Part shown: piece after piece, positions 50,274-55,157 of the stretch
How positions within the stretch are numbered: the stretch's first letter is position 1
Layout of the letters: every line of letters starts with the position of its first letter
Assembly: GCA_023460935.1 (NCBI GenBank)
Contig: JAEWOI010000001.1
Span: forward strand, 1 to 55,157
Direction of reading: 5' to 3'
DNA: 55,157 nt
DNA from: Actinomycetes bacterium
GTDB taxonomy: Bacteria; Actinomycetota; Actinomycetes; Propionibacteriales; Propionibacteriaceae
The notes under the pieces: generated by a model
The model's database searches: none
What the model was told of the DNA's origin: nothing
The model's input: the letters and a program-made list of their open reading frames with translations, nothing else
Made by a program: the position numbers and the translations under genes

Positions 50274-50307
50274 CTACGCAGGTCTGCGTAGATCCGGGAA
50301 TTCCCGG
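50274..50307. promoter_or_regulatory. Two adjacent palindromes between the divergent fasciclin genes
   Basis: CTACGCA-GGTC-TGCGTAG (50274-50291) and the 14-bp perfect palindrome CCGGGAATTCCCGG (50294-50307) sit between the two ECF-type promoters. Candidate operators for a second regulator. Confidence 0.45.
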
Positions 50308-50316
50308 GCCGCTGCT

Positions 50317-50344
50317 GCATCCAGGGCGTGGTCCGACGGCGAAG
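50317..50344 (+). promoter_or_regulatory. ECF-type promoter of the secreted fasciclin gene
   Basis: GCATCC (50317-50322), 16-bp spacer, GCGAAG (50339-50344), about 45 nt before ATG 50391. Matches the promoter on the opposite strand in sequence and spacing. Confidence 0.5.
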
Positions 50345-50390
50345 AGGGGACGTGCTGCGCGCCCGTGCAGCCTGAGCGAAGGGACACACC

Positions 50391-51044
50391 ATGAAGCTTC
50401 GAAGCAAGCTGGCCCGCCTGGGTGCCGGCGCCGTCGCCGGGATCGTGGCGGCAGGTCTGGTCGCCGCGCCCGCAGGGGCGACCACCTCCGGCACCGGCGA
50501 GCGCAGCCTCGCCGCGGTGCTCACCGCTGACGGCAACACCTTCGACCGCAACTGGTACGACTACGACATCGTCACCGAGGCGGTGCTCGCCGTGCTGGCG
50601 GCCAAGCCGGGCAGCCCGGTGGGCGTACTGGCGGACGGCTCGGTGCCGCTGACCGCCTTCATCCCCAACGATCGTGCCTTCCAGGTGCTCGTGCACGACC
50701 TCACCGGCAAGTGGCCGCGCACCGAGCAGAAGACCTTCGACCGGCTGGTCGAGGCGGTCGGGGTGGACGCGGTGGAGAGCGTCCTGCTCTACCACGTCGT
50801 GCCCGGCGCGACGATCAGGGCCAGGGACGCGGTGAAGGCCGACGGCGCCAAGCTGGCCACCGCGCTGGAAGGTGCGGCGATCACCGTTGACGTGAAGAGC
50901 AAGTGGCTGCGGCTGATCATGCTGAAGGACCTCGACCGCAACGACCGGAACCCGTGGATCAACCCGCGGGCGTTCGACATCAACAAGGGCAACCAGCAGA
51001 TCGCGCACGGCATCACGCTCGTGCTGCGACCGGCCGACCTCTGA
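50391..51044 (+). CDS. Secreted fasciclin-domain protein (MPT70-like)
   Basis: 217 residues. A signal peptide (about 1-30) ends APAGA/TT. The FAS1-like domain covers 40-215, with VPLTAFIPNDRAFQVLVHDL, VESVLLYHVVPG and a C-terminal IAHGITLVLRP strand. It is longer and more divergent than the lipoprotein paralogue, and has an insert rich in Lys/Arg/Asp. No anchor follows, so it is probably released. GAAGGGACA lies 8 nt before the ATG. Divergent from the FAS1 lipoprotein and directly upstream of the sigma factor. Confidence 0.85.
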   Translation: MKLRSKLARLGAGAVAGIVAAGLVAAPAGATTSGTGERSLAAVLTADGNTFDRNWYDYDIVTEAVLAVLAAKPGSPVGVLADGSVPLTAFIPNDRAFQVLVHDLTGKWPRTEQKTFDRLVEAVGVDAVESVLLYHVVPGATIRARDAVKADGAKLATALEGAAITVDVKSKWLRLIMLKDLDRNDRNPWINPRAFDINKGNQQIAHGITLVLRPADL

Positions 51045-51054
51045 CCAGATAACC

Positions 51055-51093
51055 CCCGGCCCCTCCCCGACGGCCCTCGCGGGAGGGGCCGGG
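51055..51093 (+). terminator. Terminator after the secreted fasciclin gene
   Basis: CCCGGCCCCTCCC and GGGAGGGGCCGGG form a 13-bp perfect stem with a 13-nt loop, 10 bp past the stop. No T-tract. It separates the fasciclin gene from the sigma factor gene. Confidence 0.75.
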
Positions 51094-51099
51094 CCCACC

Positions 51100-51112
51100 T
51101 ATGCTCAAGTCG
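51100..51112 (+). promoter_or_regulatory. -10 element of the ECF sigma gene, leaderless type
   Basis: TATGCT (51100-51105), 6 nt, GTG 51112. No ribosome-binding site. Unlike the fasciclin genes it lacks the GCATCC motif, so it seems to be a housekeeping promoter. Confidence 0.45.
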
Positions 51113-51675
51113 TGCCGAGCGACGCCGCCCTCCCGCAGGAGGACCTGGCCGTCCGCCTGCGTGCCGGGGACGCCGACGCGCTCGCTGCGGTCTACGAACG
51201 GCACTCCCGGCTCGTCCACACCCTCGCGCTGCGTGCGCTGGGCAACCACCACGACGCGGAGGACGTCACGCAGCAGGTCTTCGTCGCGGCGTGGCGCGGC
51301 CGCCACAACCTCGACCCGGGGCAGGGTGCGCTCGGCGCCTGGCTGGTGGGCATCACCCGGCACGCCGTTGCCGACCTGCTGGCCCAGCGCGCGCGCAGCG
51401 TCCGGAACCTGCGCGCCGTGGCCGACCAGCCGACGGGCCCGGCGCCGCCGGAGCTGGACCGGACGGTGACCGATCGGGTGGTGGTGGCCGAAGCCATCGC
51501 CTCGCTCGGCGAGCCGCGGGCCACGATCGTGCGGCTGGCATTCGCGGACGAGGCCACGCACGAGGAGATCGCCCGCCGCCTCGAACTGCCGCTCGGTACG
51601 GTGAAGAGCCACATTCGGCGAGGGCTGCTGCAATTGCGACAGAGCATTCAGGGGGTGAGAGCAGATGCATCCTGA
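51112..51675 (+). CDS. ECF RNA polymerase sigma factor (SigK-like)
   Basis: 187 residues. Region sigma2 (about 12-85) includes LAAVYERHSRLVHTLALRAL and DAEDVTQQVFVAAWRG; sigma4 (about 125-180) includes LGEPRATIVRLAFADEATHEEIARRL and the recognition helix LPLGTVKSHIRRGL. Length and layout fit group ECF sigma factors such as SigK/SigL. GTG start, leaderless. It overlaps the anti-sigma gene by 11 bp. Likely targets are the two upstream fasciclin genes. Confidence 0.9.
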   Translation: MPSDAALPQEDLAVRLRAGDADALAAVYERHSRLVHTLALRALGNHHDAEDVTQQVFVAAWRGRHNLDPGQGALGAWLVGITRHAVADLLAQRARSVRNLRAVADQPTGPAPPELDRTVTDRVVVAEAIASLGEPRATIVRLAFADEATHEEIARRLELPLGTVKSHIRRGLLQLRQSIQGVRADAS

Positions 51676-52411
51676 CGACGAGGCGCTGGCTGCCATCGCC
51701 CTCGGCGAGGCCGTCGAGCCGGACGCGCGCACCCACGTCGCCGGCTGCGCCCGCTGCCAGTCGGTCGTGGCGGAGCTGGCCGAGACCCTCGGGATCGCCA
51801 GGGAAGCCGCGACCGAGGAGCTGGTCGCACCCCCTGCGTCGGTCTGGCACGCGATCTCCGCGCAGGTGTCGGCGGGGCCAGGTTCGGGCGCCGGGGGCGT
51901 GACGGTCGTGGCCACCCCGCCCGCCGATGTGCACCCCCCGGACGGCTCCGGCGGCGACGAGCTCGCGCAGCGCCGCCGGCCGCGGCTGGGCTGGCTCGCC
52001 GTGGCGGCAGCGGTCGGCGTCCTCGCCGGGGTGCTGGGGACGCAGGTGCTCCCGCGGGCGTTCGGGCCCAGGCCACAGGTGATCGCCCAGGCGCAGCTGG
52101 ACACCCTCGACACCGGCACCAGGGGCGGTGCGGCCGAGTTGTTGTCCAGCCGGGGGCCGGCGCTCGACTTGCGCGTCCAGGTGGACCAGCTGGACCCCGG
52201 GGACGGCTACCTCGAGGTGTGGCTGATCAACTCAGACCTCAAGCGCATGGTCTCGATCGGGGTGCTGCCCGGTGAGGCCACCGAGCAGGACTTCCGCGTC
52301 ACCAGGCGCCTGATCGACGCCGGCTACGTGATCGTCGACATCTCCAGGGAACAGTTCGACGACCGCCCCGAGCATTCCGGCGACAGCCTGCTGCGGGGCA
52401 GCCTGGCGTGA
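51665..52411 (+). CDS. Anti-sigma factor (RskA-like)
   Basis: 248-residue membrane anti-sigma factor. The N-terminal cytoplasmic domain has a ZAS-type HX3CX2C motif (His24, Cys28, Cys31 in THVAGCARC). One membrane segment (about 107-128, LGWLAVAAAVGVLAGVLG) leads to an extracytoplasmic RskA-type domain (140-248) with YLEVWLINSDLKRMVSIGVLPG. It would hold the sigma factor inactive until regulated proteolysis. Coupled to the sigma gene; converges on the PRD regulator with a 3-bp gap. Confidence 0.9.
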   Translation: MHPDDEALAAIALGEAVEPDARTHVAGCARCQSVVAELAETLGIAREAATEELVAPPASVWHAISAQVSAGPGSGAGGVTVVATPPADVHPPDGSGGDELAQRRRPRLGWLAVAAAVGVLAGVLGTQVLPRAFGPRPQVIAQAQLDTLDTGTRGGAAELLSSRGPALDLRVQVDQLDPGDGYLEVWLINSDLKRMVSIGVLPGEATEQDFRVTRRLIDAGYVIVDISREQFDDRPEHSGDSLLRGSLA

Positions 52412-52414
52412 GCC

Positions 52415-54340
52415 TCAGCCGTCGATGACGGCCACCAGCTCGTCGAGGAAGGCCGGCAGGTCGGTGCCCCGGTGCACCAGCCGGTGCACGCTGTCCCGCT
52501 CGCTGAACACCTCGACCAGCTGCTCGAAGACGGTCTGGAACGCTGCCCGGTCGCTCTCGGAGAAGGCCACCATCACCACCACCTGCACCCGCGACTCCCC
52601 CCACGGGATGGGCCGGTCGGCCATACCGACCGCGATCGCGGTGCGGGTGGCGGTCATGCTGAGGGCGTGCGGCACGGCCAGCGACTCGGTGAATGCAGTG
52701 GACGACATCCGCTCGCGCTCGATGCTCCGTTCGACGTAGCCCTCGTCGATGACGCCTTCGGCGATCAGCAAGGCGCCCAGCCGGCGGATGATCGCCTCCT
52801 CGCCGGCTTCGGGATCCAGGTCGCGCACGAACGCCGTGGCGGAGAAGTACTTCTCCAGGTCGGCCCGCAGCCGGGCGAGCCTGCGGGTGCGGCGCACCCG
52901 CATCGCCGCGGCGTGCACGCGTTCGACGTCGGCGTCGGTGAGGAACAGCGGGATCATCACGATCCGCTCGCTGCTGCGGGGCGGGGCGATCGTGGTCAGG
53001 ATCAGGTCGGAGTCCATTCCGGCCCAGTCCGGGTCGGAGCGCGTCTCCACCCGCACCACCTGGATGGCCCGGCCGAGCGAACGGTCGACGCTGGAGCGCA
53101 ACAAGCTGTGCAGGTCGTGGTAACCGGGGCAGACGATCGTCGCCGTCGGCGGGGCGTCGTCGGTGCGGTTGCGTTCGAGCCGGGCGCCGACGTGGATCGC
53201 GATGTAGGCGATCTCCTCGTCCACCAGCGGGATGCCGAGCCTCTCCTGCAGGCGGTTCGCGATGTAGACCGCCACCTCGAAGATCATCGGGTATGAGGCC
53301 TTCAGGGTCCTCGTCATCGGGTTGCGCGACCAGGCCGCCCCGGCCACCCGCTCAACGAGGTTCTGCACGTGCAGGATCAGTCGCCACGTGAAGTCCTCGC
53401 CGGACAGGTCGATCAGAAACTCGGCCGAGGCTGCGGCGCACGCGTCCAGCACCGCCTGCTCCACCGCGGGCTCCACCCGCTCCCTCGCCAGCGCCTGCAC
53501 CGAGTCGAGCCGGGGCGCAACCACGCGGCTCAGCACGACGGTGGTGAGGAACTCCCGGTCGCCACCGCCGAACCGCACCCCGAAGTGGCGCAGGGCGAGG
53601 TCGTCCAGCACCTCGCCCACGGCGCGTTCGTCCTCGCGGAGGCTGCCGCTGCCGGTGGCCAGCAACCGTCCACGGGAGATCCGGTCGGCCGCGATGGCGA
53701 CGTGCATCAGCACGTCGGCGATCGCATACTCGTTCACGAAGTAGCCCAGCCCGCCGAGGGCGTCGACCAGTTCCGCCTTGAACCGCCCGTACGCCTCTGC
53801 CCCCACCGACCCTTCCCCGAGCACCCGCATCAGCGCGGTGAAGTCCAGCGACTCCAGCTCGGTCTGCTCATGCACCAGCCGGCTGAGGAGCCGGCGCTGA
53901 GCCATCTCCGTCCCCTGCAGCCACACCCTTGAGCCCTGCCTCTCCAGGGTCACGCCGCTGCCGCTGAGAAAGCCCCGCACGCGCGCCAGGTCGCCTTCGA
54001 TCGTCGCCGAGCTGACGTAGATCTCGTCCGCCGTGTCGTGCACGTCCAGGGGGTGCTCGGTCTCCAGCAGCCGGCGCACGAGCTGGTGCAGCCGGTCCTG
54101 CGGCGTTCCCGGCTCCACGCTGCCCTCCCGCAGCACCGCCCGCGCACCAGCCGCGGCGCGGTAGCCCTGGGCCCCGGACTCGACCGCGACCACGTCGGGC
54201 AGCCGGGTGTTCAGCGCCGTGACGTAGTTGCGCACCGAGCGTGGCGTGACGCCGAGGTAGTCGGCGAGGGACGCAGCGGTGACCCAGTCCTCGACCCTCA
54301 CCAGATGGGTGAGCAGCCGGTTCTGTCGTGACCTCGACAC
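52415..54340 (-). CDS. mtlR: PRD-domain transcriptional activator (MtlR/BglG type) with EIIA domain
   Basis: 641 residues. An N-terminal winged helix (about 5-60, LADYLGVTPRSVRNYVTALN) and a second HTH (~95-150) precede two PTS-regulation domains (PRD1 ~175-285, PRD2 ~290-395) containing candidate phosphorylatable His (LMHVAIAADR, IAIHVGARLER). An EIIB-like segment follows (~400-490), then a C-terminal EIIA(Fru/Mtl) domain with active His in LAVPHALS. AGGAGG 7 nt before GTG 54340 decides the start. Divergent from a mannitol-type PTS operon, which it probably activates when the sugar is present. Confidence 0.85.
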   Translation of the reverse strand: MSRSRQNRLLTHLVRVEDWVTAASLADYLGVTPRSVRNYVTALNTRLPDVVAVESGAQGYRAAAGARAVLREGSVEPGTPQDRLHQLVRRLLETEHPLDVHDTADEIYVSSATIEGDLARVRGFLSGSGVTLERQGSRVWLQGTEMAQRRLLSRLVHEQTELESLDFTALMRVLGEGSVGAEAYGRFKAELVDALGGLGYFVNEYAIADVLMHVAIAADRISRGRLLATGSGSLREDERAVGEVLDDLALRHFGVRFGGGDREFLTTVVLSRVVAPRLDSVQALARERVEPAVEQAVLDACAAASAEFLIDLSGEDFTWRLILHVQNLVERVAGAAWSRNPMTRTLKASYPMIFEVAVYIANRLQERLGIPLVDEEIAYIAIHVGARLERNRTDDAPPTATIVCPGYHDLHSLLRSSVDRSLGRAIQVVRVETRSDPDWAGMDSDLILTTIAPPRSSERIVMIPLFLTDADVERVHAAAMRVRRTRRLARLRADLEKYFSATAFVRDLDPEAGEEAIIRRLGALLIAEGVIDEGYVERSIERERMSSTAFTESLAVPHALSMTATRTAIAVGMADRPIPWGESRVQVVVMVAFSESDRAAFQTVFEQLVEVFSERDSVHRLVHRGTDLPAFLDELVAVIDG

Positions 54341-54497
54341 CTTCCGACCTCCTGAGCCGGGCGCCGCCAGCACCCACGCCGCCCTGCGTTGGCCAACAGT
54401 CAAGCATGTCCGGCCGGGCAGCAGGTACCGCCCCGCGGACCCGGCGCTCTTTTCCCGCGTGGACGCCCGGTGTCCGCCGCCCCGTGACCCGACCCGC

Positions 54498-54511
54498 GCG
54501 GAATCTTCCGC
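54498..54511. promoter_or_regulatory. Candidate operator in the mtlR-PTS intergenic region
   Basis: GCGGAATCTTCCGC is a 6+6 palindrome with a 2-bp centre, about 70 bp before the EIIB start, in the 241-bp divergent gap. TTGAGC (54533-54538) and CATGAT further down could be the PTS promoter. The regulator assignment is inferred. Confidence 0.4.
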
Positions 54512-54581
54512 CCCCGTGGAAACGCCTGTGGTTGAGCCGCCACTTCCCGGCTGCCCATGATGGCTTGCGAAGGGGGCATCG

Positions 54582-54896
54582 ATGAGGATCCTGGTGGTCT
54601 GCGGCGCAGGGGCGTCGAGCACGTTCGTCGCGCAACGCATCAACAGTGCCGCGCGCGCCCGTCGGCTGGCCTACGCGGCCACCGCGACCAACGAGAGCTC
54701 GTTGCCGGCAGAGGTGGCAGCGAGCGACCTGGTGCTGCTCGGCCCGCACCTGGCCCCGCAGCTGGGCCAGGTCACGCAGCTCGCTGCACAGCACGGCGTG
54801 CAGGTGCTGCTGCTCGGCCCCGACGTGTTCTCCGACCTCGACGGCAGCCGCACCCTGGCCCGGATCGAGGCGGCCGTCCGTGACACCCCCGGCTGA
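54582..54896 (+). CDS. PTS sugar transporter EIIB component
   Basis: 104-residue cytoplasmic EIIB of the Lac/chitobiose-like fold. The phosphocysteine is Cys8 in LVVCGAGASSTFVAQR. It passes phosphate from an EIIA to sugar during uptake. It is followed by a mannitol-type EIIC gene, which is unusual because Mtl EIIB is normally fused to EIIC and has a CxxGxGSS-type loop. ATG at 54582 follows GCGAAGGGGGC. Confidence 0.82.
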   Translation: MRILVVCGAGASSTFVAQRINSAARARRLAYAATATNESSLPAEVAASDLVLLGPHLAPQLGQVTQLAAQHGVQVLLLGPDVFSDLDGSRTLARIEAAVRDTPG

Positions 54897-54981
54897 GCAC
54901 AGGCGGGGCACAACCGACCAAACCATCCCGGTCCGCATCGATGCGGGACTCCCGGCTCGCACCAACGAGAGGAAACAAACC

Positions 54982-55157
54982 ATGACCGCAGCAACCACAT
55001 CGACGCCAGCGAAGGGAGGAGCTCGCGTCGCCGTCCAGAAGTTCGGCACGTTCCTTTCGGGCATGATCATGCCGAACATTCCGGCTCTGATCGCGTGGGG
55101 CATCTTCACGATGTTCTTCATCGGGCCTGGCTTCACTCCGAATGCTGATCTGGCCAC
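54982..55157 (+). CDS. mtlA: PTS mannitol-type EIIC component (partial, runs off window)
   Basis: The first 58 residues only. After a short hydrophilic start, VQKFGTFLSGMIMPNIPALI and AWGIFTMFFIGPGF match the first membrane segment of MtlA (KFG.FLSGM.MPNI.A.IAWG). AGAGGAAAC lies 8 nt before ATG 54982. It should transport and phosphorylate mannitol or a related hexitol with the upstream EIIB. The stop lies outside the window. Confidence 0.88.
   Translation, partial: MTAATTSTPAKGGARVAVQKFGTFLSGMIMPNIPALIAWGIFTMFFIGPGFTPNADLA

Overview
The window is high-GC DNA from an actinomycete (Actinomycetota). This rests on the 16S rRNA fragment, a mycothiol gene (mshC), actinobacterial-type coproheme decarboxylase and ferrochelatase, the tyrS-rrn and infC-rpmI-rplT-pheST arrangements, many GTG starts and 4-bp ATGA/GTGA gene overlaps, and recurrent leaderless-type promoters. 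The order cannot be fixed from the window alone. It is ordinary chromosomal sequence with one SipW surface-protein locus and one small degraded patch beside a tRNA gene.

Layout. 1-960: 5' two thirds of a 16S rRNA gene (minus strand), with its promoter and antitermination leader, behind tyrS. 2.8-6.3 kb: a membrane-anchored alpha/beta hydrolase and a NarL-type two-component pair. 6.3-12.5 kb: arginine operon argC-J-B-D-R-H (minus), without argF or argG. 12.6-20.8 kb: seven translationally coupled heme genes (hemA, hemE, a radical SAM gene, hemY/cgoX, chdC, hemH/cpfC, a hemC-hemD fusion). A PBP4-type carboxypeptidase, a HAD phosphatase and a CbiO-like ATPase behind a cobalamin riboswitch follow, then hemB-hemL. 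Together they encode every step from glutamyl-tRNA to heme by the coproporphyrin-dependent route.

26.4-31.9 kb: the most unusual locus. Three minus-strand genes encode a TasA/camelysin-like exported protein, a SipW-type signal peptidase fused to an exported domain ending in an LADTG sorting signal, and a 1041-residue protein with 14 RCC1 repeats. Those repeats form two seven-blade sets, each apparently inserted inside a fibronectin type III domain. Both flanking proteins carry the same SipW-type signal motif. Upstream lies an array of 17-18 bp imperfect palindromes spaced 33-37 bp apart.

31.9-41.3 kb (minus): pheS-pheT, an rRNA methyltransferase, rplT, rpmI and infC (with a two-hairpin attenuator-like leader and a probable ATC start), then hisE-hisG-PH-SseB, then mshC. 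41.4-47.1 kb: uppP, aldo/keto reductase, YdeI-like protein, dodecin, TerC, methyltransferase and M20 peptidase. 47.2-48.4 kb: tRNA-Leu(GAG) with a strong terminator, a small membrane protein, a broken VapC remnant and a repeat element. 48.5-52.4 kb: RibD-like and DinB-like proteins, then a SigK/RskA-like sigma/anti-sigma pair with two divergent fasciclin genes sharing an ECF-type promoter motif. 52.4 kb to the end: a PRD-domain regulator diverging from a mannitol-type PTS operon that runs off the window.
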